The notes under the pieces were generated by a model. The model was not told the origin of the DNA and searched no databases. It was given only the letters and a program-made list of their open reading frames with translations. The position numbers and the translations under genes were made by a program. From the NCBI GenBank assembly GCA_035507155.1, contig DATJOK010000213.1:1-64000 (forward strand): a DNA stretch of 64,000 bases, given 5' to 3'. How positions within the stretch are numbered: the first letter of the stretch is position 1; each line of letters begins with the position of its first letter. The DNA comes from DASZHJ01 sp035507155 (GTDB taxonomy: Bacteria; Pseudomonadota; Alphaproteobacteria; ATCC43930; CGMCC-115725). Positions 7,162-15,987 of the stretch are shown here, piece by piece.

Positions 7162-8346
7162 ATGCTGCTGAAACCATCGCGTCGGGCCATCATGGCCGGC
7201 ATTGCCGGCTCCGCCTTCATCGACGTGAGCGCGCTCGCCCAGGGCACGCTCAAGCTGCCGACGTCGCCGGTGTCGCTCAACTTCGTCGACGTCGCGGGCA
7301 ATCTGGCGCTGACCCAGCCGGCGCTCGAGAACTACCGCAAGATGAAGCCGCACCTGGTCTCCAACATGACCTTCACCAAGGCGCCGGCGCCGGAGCTTCC
7401 GGGCAAGATCAAGGCGCAGCAGGATGCCGGGCGTCTCGACATCGACGGCGTGCTGACCGGCATCGACGCGCTCTCGGCAGGCGTCGACCAGAAGCTCTGG
7501 GTGCATCTGCTCCCCGAATATGCCTCGAACCTGCCGAAGCTCGACGACATCTACCTGCCGGGCGCCAAGCAGATGCAGACGCTGGCGCAGAACCAGGGCA
7601 TCTGCATCGTGTTCTGCCAGGCGGGTCCGCTGATCGAGTACGCGCCCGATCGCGTCAAGGATCCGCCGAAGACGGTGGAGGAGCTCCTCGCCTGGGCGAA
7701 GGCGCATCCCAACCGCTTCATGTACGCGCGCCCGGCCAATTCCGGCCCCGGCCGCGTCTTCATGATGGGGCTTCCCTATCTCCTCGGCGACAAGGATCCG
7801 CACGATCCCAAGGCCGGCTGGGACAAGACCTGGGCCTATCTCAAGGAACTCGGCCAGTATGTCGAGTATTATCCCTCCGGCACCGGGGCGGTGATGAAGG
7901 AGCTGGGCGAGGGCTCGCGCGACATGATCCCGACGCAGATGGGCTGGGACATCAATCCGCGCGCGCTGGGCGTGGTGCCGAAGGAGGTGAAGGTCGGGAC
8001 CCTCAAGGGCTTCCACTGGATCCTCGACGCGCATTACCTCTGCATCCCCAAGGGGCTCGCGCCGGAGAAGATCGCCGTCATGATCGACCTCCTGAACTAC
8101 ATGCTGTCGAAGCCCGCGCAGGCCATCACCTATGATGCCGGCTACTTCTATCCGGGTCCGGCGGTGAAGGACGTGCCGCTCTCCATGGCGCCGCCGGAGA
8201 GCCAGCAGGTGATCAAGGAGTACGGTCGTCCGGAATACGCGGAGCTGATCAAGGACTATCCGCAGGAGCTGCCGCTGCTGCCGGACCAGCTGGTCTACGC
8301 CTTCAGCCGGTGGGACAAGGATATCGGCGCGGCGAAGAGCAAGTAG
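7162..8346 (+). CDS. ABC transporter solute-binding protein (family 1 type)
   Basis: 394 residues with a Tat-like export signal (SRRAIM... then hydrophobic stretch, ending near AQG at about 28). The mature part has the periplasmic binding-protein pattern: 'NQGICIVFCQAGPLIEYAPDRVKDPPKTVEELLAWA' and 'MGLPYLLGDKDP.....W.....YLKELG.Y..YYPSGTGAVMKEL'. An AGGGAGG site before the ATG fixes the start; upstream in-frame codons would run into the preceding regulator. It is the first gene of a transporter operon with the ATPase and two permeases following. Such systems import spermidine, thiamine, iron or small organic acids; the RraA-like neighbour suggests a carboxylate (inference). Confidence 0.85.
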   Translation: MLLKPSRRAIMAGIAGSAFIDVSALAQGTLKLPTSPVSLNFVDVAGNLALTQPALENYRKMKPHLVSNMTFTKAPAPELPGKIKAQQDAGRLDIDGVLTGIDALSAGVDQKLWVHLLPEYASNLPKLDDIYLPGAKQMQTLAQNQGICIVFCQAGPLIEYAPDRVKDPPKTVEELLAWAKAHPNRFMYARPANSGPGRVFMMGLPYLLGDKDPHDPKAGWDKTWAYLKELGQYVEYYPSGTGAVMKELGEGSRDMIPTQMGWDINPRALGVVPKEVKVGTLKGFHWILDAHYLCIPKGLAPEKIAVMIDLLNYMLSKPAQAITYDAGYFYPGPAVKDVPLSMAPPESQQVIKEYGRPEYAELIKDYPQELPLLPDQLVYAFSRWDKDIGAAKSK

Positions 8347-8362
8347 GTGGAGAAGGGTTGGA

Positions 8363-9430
8363 ATGATCGGAGCGTCGCGTAGCTTCCGCAAGTTGCGGCT
8401 CGATCGCGTGAGCCGCGACTTCGGTGTTCTGAACGCGCTGAAGGACGTGTCGCTGGAGGTCGGGCGGGGCGAGTTCATCGCCCTGCTCGGCCCCTCCGGC
8501 TGCGGCAAGTCGACGGCGCTCAACTGTCTTGCGGGCCTGTTGCCCTTGACCGGCGGCGGCATCTGGCTCGACGACCAGCGGATCGACCGGCTGCCGCCGG
8601 AAGGCCGCGGCTTCGGCATGGTGTTCCAGAACTACGCCCTCTTTCCGCACATGAACGTGCGCAAGAACATCGGCTTCGGCCTCAGGATGCAGCGCAAGCC
8701 CAGGGCCGAGATCGAGCAGAAAGTGGAGGAGGCGCTGGGGCTGGTGCGCCTCACCCAGCAGGCCGCGAAGCTGCCGGGCCAGCTCTCCGGCGGCCAGCAG
8801 CAGCGCGTCGCCATCGCCCGCGCCATCGTCATCGAGCCGCCGCTGGTGCTGATGGACGAGCCGCTCTCCAACCTCGATGCCAAGCTCCGGCTCGAGATGC
8901 GGGCGGAGATCCGGCGCATCCACAGCCTGGTGGGGTCGACCACCATTTACGTCACCCACGACCAGGACGAGGCGCTGTCGCTCGCCGACCGCATCGTCGT
9001 GCTGCGCGACGGCATGGTGCGGCAGGTCGGCACGCCCGGCGATCTCTACAGCCGCCCGGCGCATCCGGACGTGGCGGAATTCATGGGCTATCGCAATCTC
9101 GTGCGCTCGCGCGCCGCCGCCTCCGCGAGCGGCGCCATCAAGGTGCAGGTGGGCGGCGCCACGCTCTCGGGCGTGCCCGTCGGCCCGGTGGCGGACGGCG
9201 ACGCGGTCGTCGCCATCCGGCCGGAGGATCTGACGCCGCGGCCGGGCGGTCCGATCGCCGCCACCGTCGCCAGCGCCGAGTACCGCGGCCGCGACTTCTA
9301 CGGCATGGCGCATACCGCCGACCGCACCGAGCTCTTCTTCCGCTCCGAGCAGCGCGTGGCCCCCGGCGAGACCCTGCATCTCGGCGCCGAGGCGGCGCGG
9401 GTGCTGGTCTACGGAGAAGCCGCGGCATGA
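8363..9430 (+). CDS. ABC transporter ATP-binding protein (Pot/Ugp type with TOBE domain)
   Basis: 355 residues. Walker A GPSGCGKST is at 43-51, the Q-loop in FGMVFQNYALFPH (about 84-96), signature LSGGQQQR at 141-148, Walker B LVLMDEP at 161-167, D-loop SNLDAK, and the switch His in YVTHDQDEA. After about residue 240 a TOBE-type beta domain follows ('VAIRPEDLTPR...'), as in spermidine, maltose and iron importers. It energises the two permeases encoded next. Its ATG lies 16 bases after the binding-protein stop, and its stop overlaps the next start by 4 bases (ATGA). Confidence 0.96.
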   Translation: MIGASRSFRKLRLDRVSRDFGVLNALKDVSLEVGRGEFIALLGPSGCGKSTALNCLAGLLPLTGGGIWLDDQRIDRLPPEGRGFGMVFQNYALFPHMNVRKNIGFGLRMQRKPRAEIEQKVEEALGLVRLTQQAAKLPGQLSGGQQQRVAIARAIVIEPPLVLMDEPLSNLDAKLRLEMRAEIRRIHSLVGSTTIYVTHDQDEALSLADRIVVLRDGMVRQVGTPGDLYSRPAHPDVAEFMGYRNLVRSRAAASASGAIKVQVGGATLSGVPVGPVADGDAVVAIRPEDLTPRPGGPIAATVASAEYRGRDFYGMAHTADRTELFFRSEQRVAPGETLHLGAEAARVLVYGEAAA

Positions 9431-10347
9431 CGACGATCTCCAGCAGCGAGCCGCAGCCGCAGGCGGCGCGGGAGCGGGTGCCGCTGCGCCTGATCCTGGC
9501 GCAGCGCGGCCTCGACGGCGTCACCTTGCTGCTGCTGCCGGCGGCGCTCTTCATCATTGCGCTCTTCGTCTATCCCTTCATCTACGGCCTCGTGCTCTCG
9601 ATCGAGCCGAAGACCGGCGACTGGCTCGCCAACTACCGGAAGTTCTTCTCCGAGGCCTTTCTCTACGACACCATCGCCAAGACGATGTGGCTGGCGCTCC
9701 CCTCGACCCTGGTCAACATCCTGATCTCGGTGCCGGTCGCGATGCGGGTGCGCCTGATGCGCCGCCAGCGCCTCCTCACCACCATCCTGGTGCTGCCGAT
9801 CACCCTCGGCACCGTGCTGATCGCCGAGGGCCTCTTGAACTATCTCGGGCCGCAGGGCTGGCTCAACCGCACGCTCCTCCTCTTCGGCCTCGTCTCGAGC
9901 CCGATCCGCCTCGTCCACAACTACTGGGGCGTCTTCCTGTCGCTGGTGGTGTCGGGCTTTCCCTTCACCTTCCTGCTGGCGCTTTCCTACGTCACCGGCA
10001 TCGATCCGTCGCTGGAGCAGGCGGCCGCCACCCTCGGCGCCGGCGCGCGGGCGCGGTTCTGGAACATCTTCCTGCCGCTGCTGGCGCCGGGCCTCGCCAT
10101 CACCTTCTGCCTCTCCTTCGTGCAGACCTTCTCGGTGTTTCCCTCGGCGGTGCTGCTGGGCGCTCCCGCCGGCGTCACCCGGGTGATCTCGATCGCGGCC
10201 TATCAGGCGGCCTACGAGCAGTACGACTATTCCATGGCCTCGGCGATCGCGATGATCATGGGCTTCTTCCAGCTGCTGGTGGTGGTGATCGTGCTCGCCG
10301 CCCGCGGCCTCTTCTATCGCGGCCCCGCCGCCGGTGCGAAAGGCTAG
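9427..10347 (+). CDS. ABC transporter permease (PotB-like)
   Basis: 306 residues with about six transmembrane helices. The cytoplasmic EAA-type loop reads 'GIDPSLEQAAATLGAGARARFWNIFLPLLAPGL' (about 193-225), which docks on the ATPase. An N-terminal hydrophobic helix, 'LLLLPAALFIIALFVYPFIYGLVLS', is typical of PotB/UgpA-type subunits. The start overlaps the ATPase stop by 4 bases, indicating translational coupling. It forms a heterodimeric channel with the next permease. Confidence 0.94.
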   Translation: MTTISSSEPQPQAARERVPLRLILAQRGLDGVTLLLLPAALFIIALFVYPFIYGLVLSIEPKTGDWLANYRKFFSEAFLYDTIAKTMWLALPSTLVNILISVPVAMRVRLMRRQRLLTTILVLPITLGTVLIAEGLLNYLGPQGWLNRTLLLFGLVSSPIRLVHNYWGVFLSLVVSGFPFTFLLALSYVTGIDPSLEQAAATLGAGARARFWNIFLPLLAPGLAITFCLSFVQTFSVFPSAVLLGAPAGVTRVISIAAYQAAYEQYDYSMASAIAMIMGFFQLLVVVIVLAARGLFYRGPAAGAKG

Positions 10348-10351
10348 GGCG

Positions 10352-11194
10352 ATGCGCGGCGACAGCACCATCGGCTCCCGGCTCTGGACCACCGCGGTCT
10401 GGACCCTGGTCATCTTCTTCATCATCAACCTGGTCGCCATGGTCGCGACCGTGGTGGTGAACTCGCTGGGGACGCGCTGGCTCGGCACCTGGCTGCCGGC
10501 GGCCTTCACCGTGAAGTGGTATGCCTCCGCCTGGGACGAGTTCCAGCTCAACCAGATTCTGGTGGTGACCTTCCAGGTGGTGGGCGCGGTGGTGGTGCTC
10601 TCGGGCGCCCTCGGCGTGCCGGCGGCTTATGCGCTGGCGCGCCGCGACTTCCCCGGCAAGAAGCTGGTGACGCTCCTCTTCCTGCTGCCGCTGCTGGTGC
10701 CGCCGATCACCTTCGGCATTCCGCTCGCGACCGTCCTCTACAGGGCGGGCTTCGGCGGCGCCATGTCCGGCGTCATCCTTGCCAACCTGGTGCCGACGGT
10801 GCCCTTCGTCATCCTGGTGATGATCCCCTTCATCGAGCAGATCGATCCCCGGGTCGAGGCGGCGGCGCGCGTCTTCGGCGCCGGCACCGGGCGGCTCTTC
10901 GTCTACGTGCTGCTGCCGCTCCTGGCGCCGGGCATGCTGGCGGCGCTGCTGCTGGTGCTGGTGCGCACCATCGCCATGTTCGAGCTCACCTTCTTCACCG
11001 CCGGCCCGACCAGCCAGACCCTGGTGGTGGCGCTCTACTACGCGGTCTATGCGGCGGGCGTGCGCGCCGGCCAGTCGATCGACGCCATGGCCGTCATCTA
11101 CATGGTGACGACGCTGGTCTGGCTCCTGATCGCGCTCCGCTTCGTAAACCCGACCCAGCTGGTGACGCGAGCGAAACGCGAGGCGGCGCACTAG
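10352..11194 (+). CDS. ABC transporter permease (PotC-like)
   Basis: 280 residues with six predicted helices and the EAA-type loop 'QIDPRVEAAARVFGAGTGRLFVYVLLPLLAPGM' (about 164-198). The ATG at 10352 is 4 bases after the previous stop; a GTG at 10334 in the same frame would overlap the upstream gene by 14 bases and is the alternative start. It is the last gene of the four-gene importer. Forty-four bases later the convergent Fic gene ends. Confidence 0.93.
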   Translation: MRGDSTIGSRLWTTAVWTLVIFFIINLVAMVATVVVNSLGTRWLGTWLPAAFTVKWYASAWDEFQLNQILVVTFQVVGAVVVLSGALGVPAAYALARRDFPGKKLVTLLFLLPLLVPPITFGIPLATVLYRAGFGGAMSGVILANLVPTVPFVILVMIPFIEQIDPRVEAAARVFGAGTGRLFVYVLLPLLAPGMLAALLLVLVRTIAMFELTFFTAGPTSQTLVVALYYAVYAAGVRAGQSIDAMAVIYMVTTLVWLLIALRFVNPTQLVTRAKREAAH

Positions 11195-11238
11195 CTTCGA
11201 TATAGGCCGCCGGCGCCTGGAGCGCCCGCGATGCGCTG

Positions 11239-12459
11239 CTATGCCTCCGTGAACAACCGCGGGAACAGGATATCGAGCGTATCTGCGGGGAAGCGGAGCG
11301 AGACCGGTCCTTTCGGTGTCTCCGAGGCGAGAAGACCGGCGTCGAGAACGTCGCTGAACACGCGCCGGGCCGTGCGCTCGGGGAGACCGGTGATGCGCGG
11401 CACGTCGCCGCGCTCGAACTCGCCCCGGATGAGGGCTTCTTCCAGCAATCTGGCGGCTTCCGGTTTGAGCGTCTCGCTGCGCGCGACGAAGGTTCGGAAC
11501 CGCCGGAGCAACGTTTCGAGCTCGAAAAGGCTCGTCATGAACGTGACCTGATCGAGGCATACGCGCAAGAACCAGAGAGTGAACTCCATCAATGCGCGCT
11601 GCGAGAGGTTTCCGCGCCCGTCGAGATCGCCCTGTCTCGGTGTGTCGGCCAGATCCATCATCTGTTTGTACTCGCTGCGGCTTCTCAGACCACGCGCAAG
11701 CCCGCGGGAGATCGACCAAAGCCCATGCGCCCCGATACCAGCGAGATGCGCCATCGCGTGGCTCATCAGCCGACTGACGCGTCCGTTGCCGTCGGAAAAG
11801 GGGTGGATGTAGTTGAAACGATGGTGAGCGGTCGCCATCGCCATGATCCGACCGGCCCTGCCGAGAGGATCAAACCGGTAGCGCTGCTCGAAGTAGGTCA
11901 TGAAATCGTCGACCCGATCGCTGGAGGGAGGCAGGTGGCGGCCGACAGCGACATCCTCGGTCGGACGCGAGCGCCATTCGCCGGGCTTCATTGAGAAGGA
12001 GCGTCCCTCTCCGTGAATGCGGAGCAATTCCTTGGGAGCCCCGCGATAGAACTCGCGGTGCAGCCAGCGGATGAAGTCTTTCGACGCAGGCTCCGGCAAG
12101 CGCTGCTCCGCAGCCAGCCGGTCTACTTCCTTTTGGACCCGCACATGGGCGGCGGCTTCCAGCTGCAGATTGCGGCGCTTCGCATCCTTGTCGAGCTCGC
12201 CCCCGAGCGCCCGCGCGATGTCTCTTGGGCGCGTGTCATGACCCTCGATCAGGTTGCTGTAGTAGGTGTTCATGAGGCGCACGAGATCGGCCAGATTGGC
12301 TGCCGTGCGGGGGGCGAGGGCGCGCTCGAGTTTTGCCGCGGCGGCTGAAAGTTCGGCGATGACGTCGGAGATCGCTTCCGGCGCCTCCTCAAGCCGTGCC
12401 GGCTCGATGCGGTCGACGCTTTCCGGCGCCGGTTTTTTGGCCGATTTTCGATCTACCAT
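11239..12459 (-). CDS. Fic-family AMP-transferase-type protein, class II (N-terminal inhibitory helix)
   Basis: 406 residues. The Fic core motif HPFSDGNGRVSR (219-230) matches the canonical HPFx[D/E]GNGRxxR exactly, so the catalytic His and nucleotide-binding residues are present. The N-terminal helix carries SNLIEG (68-73), fitting the autoinhibitory [S/T]xxxE[G/N] motif whose Glu blocks the gamma-phosphate site. The C-terminal part (about 330-406) looks like a winged-helix domain ('RGDVPRITGLPERTARRVFSDVLDAGLL'). Fic proteins usually transfer AMP to a target hydroxyl; the target is unknown. No antitoxin gene lies next to it, consistent with intramolecular inhibition. The start at 12459 is preceded only by a weak AGGG; longer in-frame starts exist to 12597. 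Confidence 0.93.
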   Translation of the reverse strand: MVDRKSAKKPAPESVDRIEPARLEEAPEAISDVIAELSAAAAKLERALAPRTAANLADLVRLMNTYYSNLIEGHDTRPRDIARALGGELDKDAKRRNLQLEAAAHVRVQKEVDRLAAEQRLPEPASKDFIRWLHREFYRGAPKELLRIHGEGRSFSMKPGEWRSRPTEDVAVGRHLPPSSDRVDDFMTYFEQRYRFDPLGRAGRIMAMATAHHRFNYIHPFSDGNGRVSRLMSHAMAHLAGIGAHGLWSISRGLARGLRSRSEYKQMMDLADTPRQGDLDGRGNLSQRALMEFTLWFLRVCLDQVTFMTSLFELETLLRRFRTFVARSETLKPEAARLLEEALIRGEFERGDVPRITGLPERTARRVFSDVLDAGLLASETPKGPVSLRFPADTLDILFPRLFTEA

Positions 12460-12505
12460 AACCCTATGCTGATAAACGAGAAACTTCCGATAATCCAGCT
12501 TATTT

Positions 12506-12522
12506 GGCCGCTTTCCTGGCCG
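12506..12522. repeat. 17-bp direct repeat, copy A
   Basis: GGCCGCTTTCCTGGCCG lies in the 184-base gap between the Fic gene start and the end of the permease gene. It recurs at 12626-12642 with one substitution. The element is itself two GGCCG boxes around a CTTTC core. Similar TTGGCCG boxes occur at about 12437 and 12559. Confidence 0.7.
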
Positions 12523-12625
12523 ATCTTCAGGGCGCTCGATAGCCGCGGAGCCGCGATATTGGCCGTTTTCGACGGCTCGAAGTTGCCGATGTACCAAAGG
12601 GATGGAAGGATCCGGAGCGGCGGAT

Positions 12626-12642
12626 GGCCGCTTTCTTGGCCG
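12626..12642. repeat. 17-bp direct repeat, copy B
   Basis: GGCCGCTTTCTTGGCCG, immediately behind the permease stop codon complement (12644-12646), is 120 bases from copy A and differs at one position. The pair brackets the short upstream region of the Fic gene. It could be a remnant of an insertion boundary, or regulatory boxes for fic. Confidence 0.65.
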
Positions 12643-12643
12643 C

Positions 12644-13525
12644 TCAGCCGCCCTTGACGCCGCCGGCGGTCAATCCGGTGACGATCTCGCGCTGCACCAC
12701 CACGGTGAGGATCAGCACCGGCAAGGTCACCAGCAGCGCCGCGGCGGCGAGCGGGCCCCACGAGATCTGCTCGAAGGTGAGGACGTTGTAGACCGCGACC
12801 GGCAAGGTCCGGGTCTCGCGGCCGGCCAGCACCACGCCGAAGATGAAGTTGTTCCACGAGAAGATGAAGGCGAGGATCGAGGCCACCACGATGCCGGGCT
12901 TCGAGAGCGGCAGCGCCACGTAGCGGAAGGCCTGCCAGAGGGTGCAGCCGTCGATCAGCGCCGCCTCCTCGAGATCGGGATGCAGGCTCTCGAAGAAGCC
13001 GATCATCACCCAGACCACGATCGGCACCGTGATCACCAGATGGGTGATGACGAGCGGCCAGAGCGTGCCGGTGAGATCGAGGGCGCGGAACAGGATGAAG
13101 AGCGGGATCAGGTAGGAGAGGTTGGGGGTGATGCGCGCGATCAGCACCAGCACCGCGACCTTGTAAGCCTTCGCCTTGGCGATGCCGTAGCCGGCGGGGA
13201 TGCCGACCGCGAGCGCCAGCAGGGTGGCGCTGCCGGTGACGATGATGCTGTTGAGGAGGTAGAGCGCGAAAGGGCTCGCCCGGAACACCTGGACGAAGTT
13301 CGCCAGCGTCGGGTGCTCGGGAATGAAGACCGGCGGATAGGCGATGGTCTCGATCTCGGTCTTGAGGGAGAGCGACAGCATCCAGAGGAAGACCAGGATC
13401 GCCGGCGAGACGATCACGACGACCGAGAGGAAGAACCCGACCCGCATCAGCGTGCGCTTCACCGCGAGCTCGATGAGCCGCCGGCGGGGCGGCGCGGTGA
13501 TCAGGGTCGCGGTCACGTCGACCAC
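12644..13525 (-). CDS. Sugar ABC transporter permease (MalG type)
   Basis: 293 residues with six helices. The EAA loop 'HPDLEEAALIDGCTLWQAFRYVALPLSKPGI' is typical of carbohydrate uptake family 1 MalG-type permeases, and the C-terminal 'QREIVTGLTAGGVKG' is the classic end of this group. The start is a GTG overlapping the 3' end of the MalF-type gene by 13 bases, so translation is coupled. Together with that gene and the binding protein it forms a sugar importer that lacks an ATPase gene in the window. The divergent regulator and sugar-acid pathway suggest an L-fucose-like sugar as ligand (inference). Confidence 0.95.
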   Translation of the reverse strand: MVDVTATLITAPPRRRLIELAVKRTLMRVGFFLSVVVIVSPAILVFLWMLSLSLKTEIETIAYPPVFIPEHPTLANFVQVFRASPFALYLLNSIIVTGSATLLALAVGIPAGYGIAKAKAYKVAVLVLIARITPNLSYLIPLFILFRALDLTGTLWPLVITHLVITVPIVVWVMIGFFESLHPDLEEAALIDGCTLWQAFRYVALPLSKPGIVVASILAFIFSWNNFIFGVVLAGRETRTLPVAVYNVLTFEQISWGPLAAAALLVTLPVLILTVVVQREIVTGLTAGGVKGG

Positions 13526-14457
13526 CGCGTGCGCTGGCGCACGTAGAGGAGGGTGAGCGAGAGCGCGATGATGAGGGCGAAGAACACCACCACGACCGCC
13601 GAGGCATAGCCGATGTTGTAGAAGGCGAAGGCCTGCAGGTAGAGGAAGATGTTGATGGTCTCCGACGCCGTTCCCGGCCCGCCCTGGCTGATCACGAAGA
13701 TGATGTCGAAGGCCTTGATGGCGTCGATGGTGCGGATGATGGTCGCCACCATCAGGAACGGCAGCACCAGGGGAAAGGTGATGTGGCGGAACATCTGCCA
13801 GCCGGTGGCGCCGTCGATCTGCGCCGATTCATAGGGCTCGGTCGGGAGCGCGGCGAGGCCGCCCAGCACGATCAGCATGACGAGCGGAGTCCACTGCCAG
13901 GTCTCCACCAGCACCAGGCTCGGGATCACCGTGCCGGGATCGTAGACCCAGAGCTGCGGCGGAATGCCGACGAGGCTCAGGAGGTAGTTCAGCACGCCGA
14001 GCTGCGGGTGGAACATCATGGTCCAGACCAGGCCCACCGCCACCGGCGTCGCCATCATCGGCAGGATGAAGACGCCGCGCAGGAATCCCCGGAACGGAAA
14101 CTTGCGATGGAAGATGAGCGCGCTCACCGTGCCGAGGATAAGGGGCAGCACCACGGCCAGCACGGTGTAATAGAGCGTGCGGAGGAGGGCGCTCAGGAAC
14201 CGGTCGTCGGCGAGGAGACCCTTGTAATTGCCGAGACCCACGAAGGTGCCGGCCTGCGCCAGCTTCCAGTCGTAGCCGCTCATGAAGATCGTGAAGACCC
14301 AGGGGAACACGATGACCGCGGCGATGATGGTCAGCGCCGGCACGAAGAACAGGAAATAGGGCCGGCCGCGGTCGGCGCTGGCGCCGCTGGTGAGCCGCTG
14401 CCAGAGCGAGCCGGGCGCGCCGGCGGGGGGTTGGGCGAGCGCCGCCCCGCCGCTCAT
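13513..14457 (-). CDS. Sugar ABC transporter permease (MalF type)
   Basis: 314 residues. A Pro/Ala-rich N-terminus is followed by six membrane helices and the EAA loop 'ALPTEPYESAQIDGATGWQMFRHITFPLVLPFL', which matches MalF/UgpA-type sugar permeases. 'SQGGPGTASETINIFLYLQAF' is the usual periplasmic loop. It starts 8 bases after the stop of the binding-protein gene and ends inside the next permease. It pairs with the MalG-type subunit. Confidence 0.95.
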   Translation of the reverse strand: MSGGAALAQPPAGAPGSLWQRLTSGASADRGRPYFLFFVPALTIIAAVIVFPWVFTIFMSGYDWKLAQAGTFVGLGNYKGLLADDRFLSALLRTLYYTVLAVVLPLILGTVSALIFHRKFPFRGFLRGVFILPMMATPVAVGLVWTMMFHPQLGVLNYLLSLVGIPPQLWVYDPGTVIPSLVLVETWQWTPLVMLIVLGGLAALPTEPYESAQIDGATGWQMFRHITFPLVLPFLMVATIIRTIDAIKAFDIIFVISQGGPGTASETINIFLYLQAFAFYNIGYASAVVVVFFALIIALSLTLLYVRQRTRWST

Positions 14458-14464
14458 CGTCCCG

Positions 14465-15823
14465 TCACGCCTTCTCGGTCTTCGCCAGCACCGGCTTGAA
14501 CGCCTCGGTCGCCTTCTTGAGCTCGCTGGCGGGATCGGCGCCGGTGATCATGTTGGTGAGGCCGACGCCGAAGATGTCGCGGAACTCGGTCACCGCGACG
14601 ATGTCGGGGAGACCGGCGCGCGCGATCTTGATCGAGCCCGCCATGGCGTCGAGCCATTCGAGCTTCGAGCCGGTGAGCTTGCCGGATTTCCGCACCGCCT
14701 CGTAGGCCGAGGCGCGCGCCGGCGCGCCATACTGCCCCTCGAGATGGCGCTCGTTCATCATCTTGCTGGTGGCCCACTGCACGTAGAGCCAGGCCGCCTC
14801 CCGCTTCTTGCTCGAGGCGGAGATGCCGACGCCGTCGCCGAAGAGCGCGGAGTGCTGCGCCTTGGGGCCGGGCGGCATCACGCCATAGCCCACCTTGCCG
14901 ACGACGCGCGACTTGGTGGGATCCTCGAGCGGCAGCGAGAAGCCGATGCCGTCGAGCCACATGGCGCCCTTGCCCAGCACGAAGCTGGTCTGGCATTCGT
15001 TCCAGTTGAAGCCGGCGACGCCGGGCGGGCCGCAATCCTTGTTGAGCGCCTGGTAGATCTTCGCCGCCTCGATCGCCTCCGGCCCGTCGGTGTGCATGGT
15101 GAGATCGGCATCGATGGGATCGACGCCGTAGCCCAGCACGAAGCTGGTCCAGACCGGCACGTTGGCGTTCTTGAGGCCGCGCGACAGGAACCCGGCGGTC
15201 TGCGTCTTCGGATCGTTGAGCTTCCTCGCCACCTCCACCATCTCGGTGAAGGATTTCGGGTAGGAGACGCCCTTCGCGGCGAACAGCTCCTTGTTATAAT
15301 AGAGGATCCAGTAGTCGAGATTGATCGGGACCGTGTCGAGCCGGCCGTCCTTCTGGGTCGCGTAATCGATCGCGCCCTTGGCGAAATCGGCGAAATCGTA
15401 GTCGGGCGTGGTGAGCTTCGGATCCTTGATCAGGTCGCGGAGATCGACCAGCCACTTGCCGCGGCCGTAGAGCTGCTTCTGCACGTGGTAGGAGACCGTC
15501 ACCACGTCGAAGCTGGTGTTGCCGGAGCTGAACTCGATCGCCACCTTCTGCCGGTGCTGCTGCTCCGGCACCTTCTCCGAGCCGACGCTGATGCCGGTGA
15601 GCTCCTCGAATTCCTTCTCGTATTTCTGCCAGAGATCGGCGCGCGGGCCGAGGGTGAGGGAGACCTCGAGGTGCTGGCCCTTGAGCCGCTTCCAGTCGAA
15701 GCCGCTCTGGGCGATCGCCGGCGCGGCGATCAGCGGGCTGGCACCGAGCGCCGCAAGGCCGGCGCCTGCCTTCAGCACGCGACGGCGGGAGATGTCGAGT
15801 GTGCGATTGCTGCGACCCTGCAT
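14465..15823 (-). CDS. Sugar ABC transporter solute-binding protein (Tat-exported)
   Basis: 452 residues with a clear twin-arginine signal (SRRRVLKAG, then a hydrophobic stretch ending APAIAQ at about 38). The mature part has the family-1 pattern: 'YEKEFEELTGI.V..E.V....', 'DVVTVSYHVQKQLYGRGKWLVDL', 'LDTVPINLDYWILYYNKELFAAKGVSYPKSFTEM' and 'WNECQTSFVLGKGAMWLDG'. The last are the sugar-stacking and hinge regions. The start follows AGGAGGGAACC. It is the first gene of the ATPase-less importer and is divergent from the GntR regulator. Confidence 0.93.
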   Translation of the reverse strand: MQGRSNRTLDISRRRVLKAGAGLAALGASPLIAAPAIAQSGFDWKRLKGQHLEVSLTLGPRADLWQKYEKEFEELTGISVGSEKVPEQQHRQKVAIEFSSGNTSFDVVTVSYHVQKQLYGRGKWLVDLRDLIKDPKLTTPDYDFADFAKGAIDYATQKDGRLDTVPINLDYWILYYNKELFAAKGVSYPKSFTEMVEVARKLNDPKTQTAGFLSRGLKNANVPVWTSFVLGYGVDPIDADLTMHTDGPEAIEAAKIYQALNKDCGPPGVAGFNWNECQTSFVLGKGAMWLDGIGFSLPLEDPTKSRVVGKVGYGVMPPGPKAQHSALFGDGVGISASSKKREAAWLYVQWATSKMMNERHLEGQYGAPARASAYEAVRKSGKLTGSKLEWLDAMAGSIKIARAGLPDIVAVTEFRDIFGVGLTNMITGADPASELKKATEAFKPVLAKTEKA

Positions 15824-15928
15824 GGCGGTTCCCTCCTGGCTTCGGCCCGCTCTGATGGCGGCCTCACGATCTAGACTGCGATGCGCGGGCGGCGCCGCGC
15901 AACGGGCAAACGCTACGGCTTGCCGAAC

Positions 15929-15950
15929 TGACATGTCAACGTGTAACATG
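15929..15950. promoter_or_regulatory. Palindromic operator region between divergent transporter and GntR genes
   Basis: TGACATGTCA (15929-15938) is a perfect 10-bp palindrome. It overlaps a wider inverted repeat, CATGT (15932-15936) with ACATG (15946-15950) spaced by 9 bases. The region is AT-rich relative to its flanks and lies 38 bases before the GntR start and 106 bases before the binding-protein start. It is a good candidate binding site for the adjacent regulator. Confidence 0.55.
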
Positions 15951-15987
15951 CTGACCATTCAGGGCTAGAGCGGAGCCGAGCGGCGCG

